From Actinopolyspora xinjiangensis (GTDB lineage Bacteria > Actinomycetota > Actinomycetes > Mycobacteriales > Pseudonocardiaceae), in contig NZ_FNJR01000006.1 in NCBI RefSeq assembly GCF_900104475.1, forward strand, positions 1 through 64,000: a DNA stretch of 64,000 nucleotides. Reading direction: 5' to 3'. Positions 14,202 through 22,198 of the stretch are shown here, piece by piece (position 1 is the stretch's first letter; each line of letters opens with the position of its first letter). Both the position numbers and the translations under genes were made by a program. Below the pieces are notes generated by a model. The model searched no databases and was not told the DNA's origin. It saw nothing but the letters and a program-made list of their open reading frames with translations.

Positions 14202-14704
14202 TCAGTGACCCCCGTTTTTCTGTTGGGCTTTGTGCTGGTCAACCAAGTGCGCGCAGGCCCAGAAATCGCGCAGGCTCAACCGCCCGGCGTCATTCGGGTG
14301 CATGTTCCACAGCTGGAGAAAGGCGAACTTGTAGCGGTTCAGCTCTTCTTCGAGCGAGACGCGCTTTTCGTCTCGCTCTCGGTAGGGTCCGGCTCCGTCT
14401 CCTCGGTGGTCTCGGCGTCCTCGGGGATGTATTCCTCCACTGTGAGGTCGGACCACCGAACGTTCATCACTGGCGAGTCGAACGCGATGTTCTCCCCGGC
14501 GACTCGCCTCGCGAGCCAAAACAGCCCGTAAATCGCCAGCGACGAGCCGCGACTAGCGAGCCGTCGCGTTTCCATCAGCGTGTATTCGCTGGTGTAGCGG
14601 CTCATGGCTTGCTCGAGTTCGATGGTGTCCATCATCGACGCGTCGTCGAGGCTCAATCGCCATGATGACTCGCCGACACGGAACACCAGTTCCGGTTTCG
14701 GCAT
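14202..14704 (-). CDS. Tail assembly chaperone, frameshifted long form (gpGT-like)
   Basis: The -1 frame overlaps the end of the short form and continues as DEKRVSLEEELNRYKFAFLQ and LSLRDFWACAHLVDQHKAQQ to a stop one base before the tape-measure ATG. The A-run ACG-AAA-AGC at 14365-14368 is the best candidate slip site, because both frames are open across it. Two forms made by programmed -1 frameshifting are standard in siphoviruses; the exact slip position is inferred. Confidence 0.65.
14339..14704 (-). CDS. Tail assembly chaperone, short form (gpG-like)
   Basis: A 121-residue protein (MPKPELVFRVGESSWRLSLD) starting at an ATG that overlaps the previous stop. It ends in a low-complexity Lys/Ser tail (ETKSASRSKKS) typical of a zero-frame product that stops right after a slippery site. 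It precedes the tape measure, where the lambda G-like chaperone is expected. Confidence 0.75.
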   Translation of the reverse strand: MPKPELVFRVGESSWRLSLDDASMMDTIELEQAMSRYTSEYTLMETRRLASRGSSLAIYGLFWLARRVAGENIAFDSPVMNVRWSDLTVEEYIPEDAETTEETEPDPTESETKSASRSKKS

Positions 14705-15276
14705 TATCCCCTCGCAATGTCCCTGTTGATTTGGTTGACGACCTCGACGGCGCCGTTGCGCACCCGTGGCCCGTGCCGGTCCATCGCGGAGTCCCACCAG
14801 TCATCCGGCCGGACGCGCTGCTGCACCCACGCGCTGTCATTGCCGAACACCGGGTGACGCCAGCTGCCCTGGTCGATGTAGAACGGAAGTCTGTGCTGGT
14901 CCGGCGGGAGCCGCCGCCTGTCGACCTCAATTCGGACGCTCGCCGACGACGGTTTCGTGGTCACACGGGTGCGGATGGCGCGGGCGATGGACTCCCGCAG
15001 CCCACGACCCTCGGCGGCCTGCCGGCGGACCCGTTCGGAGCCGCTGCGGGAGCGGCCGACGGTGTACTCCCGGCGACGCTGGGCACCACCACCACGGCCG
15101 CCCGCCGAGCTGTTGATGCTGCGGATGTTGGACTGGGCGTCGTTGACCGCGGGCTGGGAGTTCTCCCGCATCCGCTTCGCCATCTGGCGCGTGACTTTGC
15201 CCTGACCAGCGGCCCGGAGCCGCCGGGAGACCTCCCGCAGATCCTGCGTGCCCCGGATCTCGTAGCGGGCAGGCAT
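14704..15276 (-). CDS. HK97 gp10-like neck / tail completion protein
   Basis: A 190-residue basic protein (MPARYEIRGTQDLREVSRRL) rich in Arg, with a C-terminal segment SWRHPVFGNDSAWVQQRVRP. The order tail terminator, tail tube, then this gene, and the composition, fit the HK97 gp10-like family that completes the head-tail joint. Some actinophage relatives are annotated as minor tail proteins. Its stop overlaps the chaperone start. Confidence 0.6.
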   Translation of the reverse strand: MPARYEIRGTQDLREVSRRLRAAGQGKVTRQMAKRMRENSQPAVNDAQSNIRSINSSAGGRGGGAQRRREYTVGRSRSGSERVRRQAAEGRGLRESIARAIRTRVTTKPSSASVRIEVDRRRLPPDQHRLPFYIDQGSWRHPVFGNDSAWVQQRVRPDDWWDSAMDRHGPRVRNGAVEVVNQINRDIARG

Positions 15277-15277
15277 G

Positions 15278-16267
15278 TCACACCGTCTGATCCGTGGTGC
15301 GGTACAGCGCCGAAATTGAGGTGGTGCCGTTGTCGATCACCTTGATCGGCAGGGACTGCATGAGGACGCTGGTGTCGCTGACCTGCGGCGTTGTGCCATC
15401 GAACCTTACGTTCGCGGTCACCTCGACCGCGTAGTTGAACGTGCCCTCGATGGTCGTGCCCTCGTACAGCAGCACCATCTCAGCCTCGGTGCCCTGCACA
15501 AACCTGTTGTACGCGGTCAAGTCCGCGAAATACTTCTCGATGGTGCCCGTATAGGTGCGCGCCTGGCTGCCCTCGGTACCGACCTCGGTCGGCTCCCGGC
15601 GAGTACGCGCACCATGCACGTAGTCATCGGTCGCCAACCCGTTCGTGCCCTCCAGGCTGATCGAGCGCACGTCAACGGCGGAACCGGCGATCGTGATCGA
15701 CCCGTCGACGAACGTCAGCAGGTCGATGTCGGCCGGATACGAGGCGGTTTCCAGCGACGTGGTGGTGTCCTCGTCCTGGCCCACCAGACTCACCGCGAGA
15801 GTCGCGAACTCACCGACCGCGCTGGACAGAGTCCAGCTACTGACCTTGCAGCCCGGATACGTGAACGGCTGGACTGTGCCGGACTCGTCTGGGCGGCCTA
15901 CCTGGACGGTGAGGTTCTTGCCCTTCAGTGGTCCGGGCGTGAACGTGTGCTCGTAGACACTGGCCGCGTTCGTCGCGTCCGGCTGCGAGGTCGACACGCT
16001 GCCGAACATGTGCTTGAACCACGTGCCCATCGACACCGTGGCAAGCTCCATCGTCACGTCACCGGACGTGGATTTCTGCGACTGCCGCCACCGGTTGCTC
16101 CGGAGCACGCGCTGACCGGGCCGGAACGCGCTCGACTCGATGCGCTGGGAATCCAGCGACAGCGACTCGGAGCGGAACTCGAAACCGGAGTCCACGGTGG
16201 CCGGAGTGCTGTAGTCGGTCTGCTCGCCGACCATGAGCTGTGCGTCGAGACCACTCGGGATCGCCAT
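15278..16267 (-). CDS. Major tail tube protein
   Basis: A 329-residue beta-rich protein (MAIPSGLDAQLMVGEQTDYS). The pattern SESLSLDSQRIESSAFRPGQ, with KSTSGDVTMEL after it, is typical of actinophage tail tube proteins; the C-terminal 60 residues may form an Ig-like add-on. Start chosen at the ATG that overlaps the upstream stop (TGATG). Polymerises around the tape measure to form the tail tube. Confidence 0.85.
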   Translation of the reverse strand: MAIPSGLDAQLMVGEQTDYSTPATVDSGFEFRSESLSLDSQRIESSAFRPGQRVLRSNRWRQSQKSTSGDVTMELATVSMGTWFKHMFGSVSTSQPDATNAASVYEHTFTPGPLKGKNLTVQVGRPDESGTVQPFTYPGCKVSSWTLSSAVGEFATLAVSLVGQDEDTTTSLETASYPADIDLLTFVDGSITIAGSAVDVRSISLEGTNGLATDDYVHGARTRREPTEVGTEGSQARTYTGTIEKYFADLTAYNRFVQGTEAEMVLLYEGTTIEGTFNYAVEVTANVRFDGTTPQVSDTSVLMQSLPIKVIDNGTTSISALYRTTDQTV

Positions 16268-16461
16268 CACTGATCACTCCCCTCGGAGGTCTCCGTCTTG
16301 CTCTTGGTCTTCTCGGGTTTGGCTTCGGCCCAGTTCCGGGGCTGCCGGAGCAGGTGCCGAGCGGCGTCGTCGGGCACCTCGATTGGCTTTCCGTGCTCGG
16401 CGGTGAGTCCGAGCGCGGGCACCTCCACCGCCCGGTACTGGCCGACATAGGTGATACGCAT
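16267..16461 (-). CDS. Small hypothetical structural-region protein (64 aa)
   Basis: MRITYVGQYRAVEVPALGLT followed by EVPDDAARHLLRQPRNW and a Lys/Glu/Thr-rich tail. Small proteins with a 'pDdvAerLl-qp-W' motif often lie before tail tube genes in actinophages, but their role is unknown. The ATG at 16461 has GGAG eight bases upstream; another in-frame ATG at 16476 lies on the terminator T-run. Confidence 0.65.
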   Translation of the reverse strand: MRITYVGQYRAVEVPALGLTAEHGKPIEVPDDAARHLLRQPRNWAEAKPEKTKSKTETSEGSDQ

Positions 16462-16477
16462 GGTGTCTCCAGACATG

Positions 16478-16502
16478 CGAAAACCCCCGCCAGTGCGGGG
16501 GT
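16478..16502 (-). terminator. Hairpin/T-run before small tail-region gene
   Basis: On the minus strand, ACCCCCGC-ACTG-GCGGGGGT is followed by TTTCGCATGTC. It splits the head-tail connector genes from the tail genes, perhaps to lower or boost relative expression. It shares the 17-mer GGGGGTTTTCGCATGTC with the element at 26521-26556. Confidence 0.7.
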
Positions 16503-16519
16503 TCGGGGGACTGTGGGGT

Positions 16520-16972
16520 TCAGGGGGTCAGGCGCGCCCGGATCTGAAGCGAGAGGTCAAACCGACTGCCACGGCTGGTGGTGTCGCCGATCGGGCCGAC
16601 GTGGTGCGACCAGCTGGTCAGCACCACCCACTGCACCCCGGGGATGATCCGCGGGGACTCGGCGAGCTGCTGCTGCACCTCCGACATGAGCGCGGACGCC
16701 CGCAGATCGGCGGCCTCGGCGTCACGGCCATCGGTGATGAGCACCTGGATCACCAGCGGCACCGTCACGGTCTCGTCGACCGTTTTCGTGCCCGCCCGCA
16801 TGGTGGGGATCTCGGCCTCGGTCTCGGAGTCCTCGCCGAACCAAATCCTGTCGGGGGAGGCGTCGCGCTGCTGGTACTCGTAGGTCACCAGCACATCCGA
16901 CAGGCCCGACCGGGCCGACAGCGCGTCGACCAGGGCGCGCTTGACCTCCGGCAACGTTGTTCCGGTGCTCAT
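16520..16972 (-). CDS. Tail terminator-like protein
   Basis: A 150-residue protein (MSTGTTLPEVKRALVDALSA, RIWFGEDSETEAEIPTMRAG). Size, alpha/beta composition and position between the head-tail connector and the tail tube fit the siphovirus tail terminator, which caps the tube. Assigned mainly by position. Confidence 0.55.
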   Translation of the reverse strand: MSTGTTLPEVKRALVDALSARSGLSDVLVTYEYQQRDASPDRIWFGEDSETEAEIPTMRAGTKTVDETVTVPLVIQVLITDGRDAEAADLRASALMSEVQQQLAESPRIIPGVQWVVLTSWSHHVGPIGDTTSRGSRFDLSLQIRARLTP

Positions 16973-17604
16973 CAGCCCACCTTCGGCCGTGGTTGCTGGA
17001 TCTCGCCTTGCAGCATCTCCCGCACCGCCCGCGGCACCGCGAACGTCGGGAAGCTCGCCTGCGGCACCTCGAACTCGCCGACCTCGCCCGCGCTGGATTG
17101 CTGCGAACGCCAGAGGTTTTGCAGCATCAACGATGCGGCGATCTTGTAGCGCTCAGCCACGCTGGCCGTGTCCGCGAACCTGCCGGCGGTGTAGTCCGCC
17201 ACCACATTCAGCGCGCCCTCGGCGAACCGCTCCGGGGAGCCGTTGCGGCGGCGGTAGATCCGCTGCGACATCAGCGACGGGTCCGGGCCGTAGCGGCCGA
17301 CGAGGTAGCCGTCGGTGGGTTTCGTGGTGTTGGTTTCCGCGGTGAGCACGCGCTCGGTGGTGCCGTCGTACTCGGTCACCGACGAGACCGTGCTGACCGG
17401 GTAAAACCGCAGGAACACCTCGCCCCACCCGCCGTGGTGCTGCTCCCCGGTGATGCTGCGCTGCACCACCGGGCCGACGAGTTCGTCCAGCCGCTGCGAC
17501 ACCGACGTCACCCGCGCCTGAAGCTCGGCGTCGAACTGGGTGGTGCCACCGACGTTGACGGCCTGCCGCGCCTCCTCCAGGGTGAGCACGTCCGTGGTGG
17601 CCAT
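16972..17604 (-). CDS. Head-tail connector (gp6-like)
   Basis: A 210-residue protein beginning MATTDVLTLEEARQAVNVGG, with RLDELVGPVVQRSITGEQH and ERYKIAASLMLQNLWRSQQ. The 'lTleEar..ln' opening and helical core match phage head-tail connector / gp6-like proteins that sit under the portal. Its stop touches the next gene's start (ATGA/TGATG style coupling). Confidence 0.75.
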   Translation of the reverse strand: MATTDVLTLEEARQAVNVGGTTQFDAELQARVTSVSQRLDELVGPVVQRSITGEQHHGGWGEVFLRFYPVSTVSSVTEYDGTTERVLTAETNTTKPTDGYLVGRYGPDPSLMSQRIYRRRNGSPERFAEGALNVVADYTAGRFADTASVAERYKIAASLMLQNLWRSQQSSAGEVGEFEVPQASFPTFAVPRAVREMLQGEIQQPRPKVG

Positions 17605-18020
17605 TACGACCTCAGCACGGGCTCACGGCGGCCACCGGTGAGCACCGCGGTCGCTCCGTAGGTGCCGCCGGAGGTGAGGCTGCCGCCCACGGTCACCGAC
17701 ACTCGTACGTACCGGGCCGGGCCGACGTAGCCGACCTCGTGCACCGTGTCGCTGCTGGTCGAGTCCAGCTCCGGGGCGCTGCCCTGGAGATGGGCAGTGT
17801 CGGCGGCCGACCAGCTCGACCCGTCGTCGGAATCCTCAACGGCGAACGTGTGCGTGCCATCGGTGATGGTGCCCGCATGGATGTGGAACGCCACCGAGCG
17901 GAACGCGTTGTCGAGTACGTGCCGGTCCACAGTGGCCCCGTTGACGGTGGTCGCGCTCGAACGGCTGGCGATCGTCAGCGCCTGCTGAGCGAGGCTGCTG
18001 TTGTAGACGGTCTCACGCAT
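17604..18020 (-). CDS. Head-region hypothetical protein (138 aa)
   Basis: MRETVYNSSLAQQALTIASR opens a beta-rich protein with TFAVEDSDDGSSWSAADTAH and ARYVRVSVTVGGSLTSGGTY. This composition resembles small beta-sandwich head-decoration or connector-associated proteins found downstream of capsid genes in actinophages. No specific family named. Overlaps the previous gene by eight bases. Confidence 0.6.
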   Translation of the reverse strand: MRETVYNSSLAQQALTIASRSSATTVNGATVDRHVLDNAFRSVAFHIHAGTITDGTHTFAVEDSDDGSSWSAADTAHLQGSAPELDSTSSDTVHEVGYVGPARYVRVSVTVGGSLTSGGTYGATAVLTGGRREPVLRS

Positions 18021-18255
18021 CGGTCTCGCCTCCCTTGGTCTTGCGGGGGCGAGACGTCGTGCGGCGTTCGCCCGGTGCGGCCGTGGCCTGCTCCACCCGC
18101 GGCGGGTTTCCCGCGGTGGCGGAGGCCGTCTCGAAATGCCGTTCGCGGCCCACATACAGCGGGTCGGTGTCCTCGATCAGTTGGCCGACGTTGACCACGT
18201 GCGGACGGCCTTTGACGGTAGCGGCGAACGACGAAACGCAGCGCATCAGCGCCAT
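18013..18255 (-). CDS. Small head-region hypothetical protein (80 aa)
   Basis: MALMRCVSSFAATVKGRPHV and VGQLIEDTDPLYVGRERHFE precede a Lys/Arg/Thr-rich tail. Small 'valid. f-g-vn-GDlv-ddDPvv-gre..FE' proteins commonly follow the major capsid gene in actinophages; function unknown. The start follows a GGAGGC. Confidence 0.65.
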   Translation of the reverse strand: MALMRCVSSFAATVKGRPHVVNVGQLIEDTDPLYVGRERHFETASATAGNPPRVEQATAAPGERRTTSRPRKTKGGETDA

Positions 18256-18316
18256 TGTGTGCCTCCCATCGGGGGACGGCGGGGGCGAGCGCACGGCCCG
18301 CCCCCGGTTCGGCTGA

Positions 18317-19834
18317 TTACGAGACGTTGAGCATCCGCAGGCCACCGGCGTTGACCACGTCGGCGCCCACCCGGTAGTAGGCGTACCAACCGCGCTGGCC
18401 CTGCGGGCGGTTGTTCGAACCCATCAGGTGCGGGATGAACTCGACGGTCATGCCGATGCGGTCGGCGATGACGTAGTTGCTGAAATCGCCGTACACCAAA
18501 ATGTCGTTGCCGGTGGCGACAGAGTTGGCCATCGCTTCGGCCTCGTACACCGGGCGGCCGAGCAGCTGCGCCGGGACGTCCGCGCCGATGCGTTCCCACA
18601 TCTGCGCCCCGCCCTGGGTGTCGAACTGGCGCACCAGGTTGTAGATGCCCCTGTTGCCCAGCCACGACGCGGACGGGCGGTAGCGGGCGGGCAGCCCGTT
18701 GTCCATCGTGTACACGTCCTCAGCCGCGAACGTGGCCGCCGAGGCGGTGTTGATCTCGCTGGACCCGCCGTCGAGGGCGGTCACGATGCCGGTGGGCTGG
18801 CCCGCCCCGGAGCCGCTGATGAATGCCGCCGCTTCGAGCTCGTCCTTGCCCTGGGCGAGCAGTCGCGCCACTTCCTGGGTGACGTTCTGCTCGTCCTCCA
18901 TCGCCTCGATGCTGATGGGAACGAACCCGTCGGCTTTGTGGAGCTGTACCTTGGGTTGCGCGAACGACGGTGCCCCGTCGGTGGCCTCGCTGGCTTCGGC
19001 GGCCCACCGCCACGACACCGACCCCGCACTCACGCCGTTCCACACGTCGCCGGTGGCCACGACCTGCCGAGCCACCTGCCGGATGTCGTTGCGGGAGCCG
19101 TCCGAGGTCAGAATGACCGTGGGGTCGAGCTGGAACGGCACCAGGTAGCCACCCTGGCTGTCCGTGAGGGACATCGCACGGTTAACGGCCTCCTGCTCGC
19201 GCTGTTCGAGCATGTGGCCCTTGCCCACGGCCAACTTGGCCCACGCCCGCAGGTACTCCGGCGAGCTGGTCGCCAGGCACAGCCGGGCGATGGTGCCCTG
19301 CTTGTCGTCGTGGCCCTCCATGATGGAGGTAGCCGCGGCACGCACCCGGTCGGAGGTCGCGGGCATCTTCTCGATCGCCGACAGGGCGCGGGAGCGCATC
19401 TCCTGCCCGATCTCGCCCGGATTCCGGTCGAACGTCCTGACCTCGGACAGGTCCCACGGGTTACGGAACCTCGCGTCCTCGATCGAGTCCGGTTCGAGGA
19501 TCGCGTCCCGATCGTAGCTGTCACGAGAGCGCTCGTTGGTCTGCACACCGGAGGCGACCTTGCCGCCGCTCCTGCTCGGGTCGTCCACGATAGACCGAAC
19601 CTCAGCCAGTGAGGCTTGCCTCTGAAGATTCCGGGCGTGCTCATCGAGCAGCCCGATCTCGTGGACGTAGCTGGCGAACAGCCGGTCGTCCTCATCGGTG
19701 CGGCTTTCCTTCGCGGCGATGCGCTCGCATTCGTCACGAAGATCCTTCATCCGGTTTTCCGCCTGGGAATAGGTCAGGCGAGTGGGGTCCTGGCGGTTCT
19801 CCTCGGAGGCTCCCGCCACAGATTCGGTACTCAT
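18317..19834 (-). CDS. Major capsid protein, HK97 fold
   Basis: A 505-residue protein. Residues 1-110 are charged and helical (SQAENRMKDLRDECERIAAK), like the delta/scaffold domain removed by the protease. The rest has HK97 features: MSLTDSQGGYLVPFQLDPTV, VSWRWAAEASEATDGAP, DGFVPISIEAMEDEQNV (the E-loop/P-domain region) and GNDILVYGDFSNYVIADRIG. The ATG at 19834 overlaps the protease stop by four bases. It is longer than HK97 gp5 (385 aa) because of the long N-terminal and middle segments. Confidence 0.93.
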   Translation of the reverse strand: MSTESVAGASEENRQDPTRLTYSQAENRMKDLRDECERIAAKESRTDEDDRLFASYVHEIGLLDEHARNLQRQASLAEVRSIVDDPSRSGGKVASGVQTNERSRDSYDRDAILEPDSIEDARFRNPWDLSEVRTFDRNPGEIGQEMRSRALSAIEKMPATSDRVRAAATSIMEGHDDKQGTIARLCLATSSPEYLRAWAKLAVGKGHMLEQREQEAVNRAMSLTDSQGGYLVPFQLDPTVILTSDGSRNDIRQVARQVVATGDVWNGVSAGSVSWRWAAEASEATDGAPSFAQPKVQLHKADGFVPISIEAMEDEQNVTQEVARLLAQGKDELEAAAFISGSGAGQPTGIVTALDGGSSEINTASAATFAAEDVYTMDNGLPARYRPSASWLGNRGIYNLVRQFDTQGGAQMWERIGADVPAQLLGRPVYEAEAMANSVATGNDILVYGDFSNYVIADRIGMTVEFIPHLMGSNNRPQGQRGWYAYYRVGADVVNAGGLRMLNVS

Positions 19835-20673
19835 TCGAGTCCCTTTCGTTCTGTCAGGCTGACGAGCGTGTTTATCCACCGCAGATTTGATTTGATTTCG
19901 CGGTCGCTCATCGACGACTGTTTTTTGTGCGGCGACGGGTGTCCCCCCGGGGACGGCGCGTCGATACTTTCCTTGCCCTCGTTCGAGCGCGACGGGTGCC
20001 CACTAGGCGGCGCGTCGCTGTCCTCGACGGGGGTGGTCTCGTCGCTGGCCTTGCCAGCGGTCTGGTCGGAAACCAGGACACGGGCGACCTCGCTGCGCAC
20101 GTCCGGATCGGACAGCGCCAACAGCACCTCGCGGGAGCGCACTCCCACACTGGTGTCCGAATAAGCGGGCCACACCACGGGTCCGAGCTCGTGGACTTTG
20201 ACCTCGGTTAACGTACGCGTGGGGGTCTCGGACGTCTTGTCCTGCCACTGCTCGCGCACCACGCTGAAGCGAAAGCTCATGCCGTTCACGGCGCCGTCGG
20301 CGATGGCGTCGCGGACCGGCTGCATCAGCCAGTTGTTCGACAGCCTGGCCTTGACGAACAGGCCGCGCTCGTCCTCCTTGAGGCTGCGGATCGCCCCGAT
20401 CGGGATGGACCCGATGAGCGGGTGCATCCCGTGATCGAACTGGAGAACGGGCGTGTTCTCGCGGATGCTCTTGGAGAACGCGCCGCGCTTGATCTGCTCA
20501 TTGAAACGGCCCTCGAACATCGAGTCGATCAGCGTCGGGCTGTTGAACATGGCCGCGTAGCCCTCGAGGGTCAACCCGTCGGTGTCCTCATCGGCACGGG
20601 TGACCTCGAAACTCGTAGTGCGCTGGAGATCCTCGACCGGGACATCCGGCGTCCCGTCGTCACGGTGTCTCAC
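19831..20673 (-). CDS. HK97-family prohead protease
   Basis: A 280-residue serine protease of family U35/S78. Motifs LEGYAAMFNSPTLIDSMFEG, VLQFDHGMHPLIGSIPIG (the catalytic His region) and GMSFRFSV (the catalytic Ser) are in order within residues 30-150. Residues 200-260 are a Ser/Pro/Gly-rich linker, and the C-terminal 25 are helical. It overlaps portal and capsid genes by four bases on each side. It would cleave the capsid N-terminal scaffold domain during maturation. Confidence 0.9.
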   Translation of the reverse strand: MRHRDDGTPDVPVEDLQRTTSFEVTRADEDTDGLTLEGYAAMFNSPTLIDSMFEGRFNEQIKRGAFSKSIRENTPVLQFDHGMHPLIGSIPIGAIRSLKEDERGLFVKARLSNNWLMQPVRDAIADGAVNGMSFRFSVVREQWQDKTSETPTRTLTEVKVHELGPVVWPAYSDTSVGVRSREVLLALSDPDVRSEVARVLVSDQTAGKASDETTPVEDSDAPPSGHPSRSNEGKESIDAPSPGGHPSPHKKQSSMSDREIKSNLRWINTLVSLTERKGLE

Positions 20674-22013
20674 GACGACCCTCCCTCGGATGACCCGGCG
20701 TCCGGATCGGTGACTGACTGCGTATCGCCCGGCGGGTGCAACTGCACCGAGAACAGGCCGGAATGCTGCAAGAGCCCGATATCATCGGAATTGACGGCCT
20801 CGACCACGGATTCGGCGGTGTAGCCGGAATCGACCAACGTGCGGATGGTCTGGGCACGGTTCTGCTGGATCGCCGAGACGTCGGCCTCGTCCTCGCGGAT
20901 GAACGGCACGTCGCGGGTGTCGTACCACAACCGCGCCGACCCGCCGAGATCCTCGGCCAGCACCGCCAGCGAGGACGCCGTGGTCTGCCACAACGGATGC
21001 ATCGTCGCGTCGGCGAACCGGCGCCGGGCCGAGCTGTATACGTTGGCGTTGAGGCTGGAGCCCTGCATTCCCTCCGACAGCGGGATGATCTGCGGTGGCA
21101 CCCCGGCCGCTGCGGCGATCCGTGTTTCCGCGTGCCCCTGGATGCTGGAGAAGTCGAGTTGCTGGAGATCCTTGCCGACGACTTCCATGTCCAGCCCCGG
21201 CGCGAGGAACAAGGTTTTTCCGGCGTTCTCGGCCCCGTCGTGCGCCCTGCGGAATTTAGCGACGTACTCCTCGAACGAATCGTCGTCGACCTCGTTCGAC
21301 ATTTTCACGACCATGTTCGGCGTCGCGCCGTTTTCGAATAACTTCGACTTGTGCCGCTCCATGAGGTTGTCCGCGCCGATCTCACTGAAGACGGTGCGCA
21401 TCCACGACATGCCCTTGTACGGGGCGAACGGGTCCCGCGTCGGCGGGGTGACATGGGCGACCTCGCCCACTCGCAGCGGAATCCCACGCCGCCCGGAGCC
21501 GCGCCCGTTCGGCCAGTGCATGTAGCCAGCCGTCTCGTACCCCAACCCGTCCTCGCGGATCCGCAGCACGATGTCGACCTGATCGGCCGGGAGCTGCACC
21601 AGCTCGTCCCCGCGGCGCACCCAGTACGAGTTACCGGCGAGGTCGAGGTCCTGAATGATCAGCGACAGCAGATCCTGCGTGGACCCGCCGGGCCAGGGGC
21701 GCTCGAACACCCGTAGCGCCCTCGTGCCGAACATGCCCGACGGCCGCGTCTGCTCGAACCGCTGGAACGCGAACCGGATCGCACTGAACACGTGCGCCCG
21801 CATCGACATGCAGGCGTAGACGATGCCGTTGTTGGCATACATGCGCCGCGAAAATGCCATGATGTCGTGACCAGGCTGCTCCACCTGGTCGCCGGTCATG
21901 GTCTGCTGCACCTGCGGAAACAACGAGTAGCTGTGCCCGGCGTAGGACATCGCCTCGGCGTAGTCGCCCACCGTGGAAATGTCGCGCCGGAGCCGCCGGA
22001 GAAGATTCGCCAT
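20670..22013 (-). CDS. Portal protein
   Basis: A 447-residue portal of the HK97/SPP1-like family: SRRMYANNGIVYACMSMRAH near residue 60, the FERPWPGGSTQDLLSLIIQD segment, HVTPPTRDPFAPYKGMSWM and the crown-region RRRFADATMHPLWQ. Forms the dodecameric channel for DNA packaging. Coupled by TGATG to the small membrane protein gene upstream and by a four-base overlap to the protease. Confidence 0.92.
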   Translation of the reverse strand: MANLLRRLRRDISTVGDYAEAMSYAGHSYSLFPQVQQTMTGDQVEQPGHDIMAFSRRMYANNGIVYACMSMRAHVFSAIRFAFQRFEQTRPSGMFGTRALRVFERPWPGGSTQDLLSLIIQDLDLAGNSYWVRRGDELVQLPADQVDIVLRIREDGLGYETAGYMHWPNGRGSGRRGIPLRVGEVAHVTPPTRDPFAPYKGMSWMRTVFSEIGADNLMERHKSKLFENGATPNMVVKMSNEVDDDSFEEYVAKFRRAHDGAENAGKTLFLAPGLDMEVVGKDLQQLDFSSIQGHAETRIAAAAGVPPQIIPLSEGMQGSSLNANVYSSARRRFADATMHPLWQTTASSLAVLAEDLGGSARLWYDTRDVPFIREDEADVSAIQQNRAQTIRTLVDSGYTAESVVEAVNSDDIGLLQHSGLFSVQLHPPGDTQSVTDPDAGSSEGGSS

Positions 22014-22183
22014 CAGCGGCCCCTCCCGTCAGCGTCCACGTCGACGAACAACAGCCCGTAAGCCACGCATTCGGCGCCGGCCACCAGCGCGGCAACCTCC
22101 CAGCCGAGCAGCCCGCACACTCCGGCGACCACGAGCATCGCTCCGAGGAGGACAAGGATCTGCGCCAGCAGCGATTTCGGCAT
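22013..22183 (-). CDS. Small membrane protein between terminase and portal (56 aa)
   Basis: ATG at 22183 with GGGAGG seven bases upstream; the stop overlaps the portal ATG (TGATG). The product MPKSLLAQILVLLGAMLVVA continues with a second hydrophobic run (GLLGWEVAALVAGAECVAYG) and a short acidic tail, so two membrane helices are likely. Tight coupling on both sides shows that it is a real gene. Similar tiny two-helix proteins occur near terminase in actinophages; function unknown. Confidence 0.7.
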   Translation of the reverse strand: MPKSLLAQILVLLGAMLVVAGVCGLLGWEVAALVAGAECVAYGLLFVDVDADGRGR

Positions 22184-22198
22184 GGTCAGTCCTCCCCT

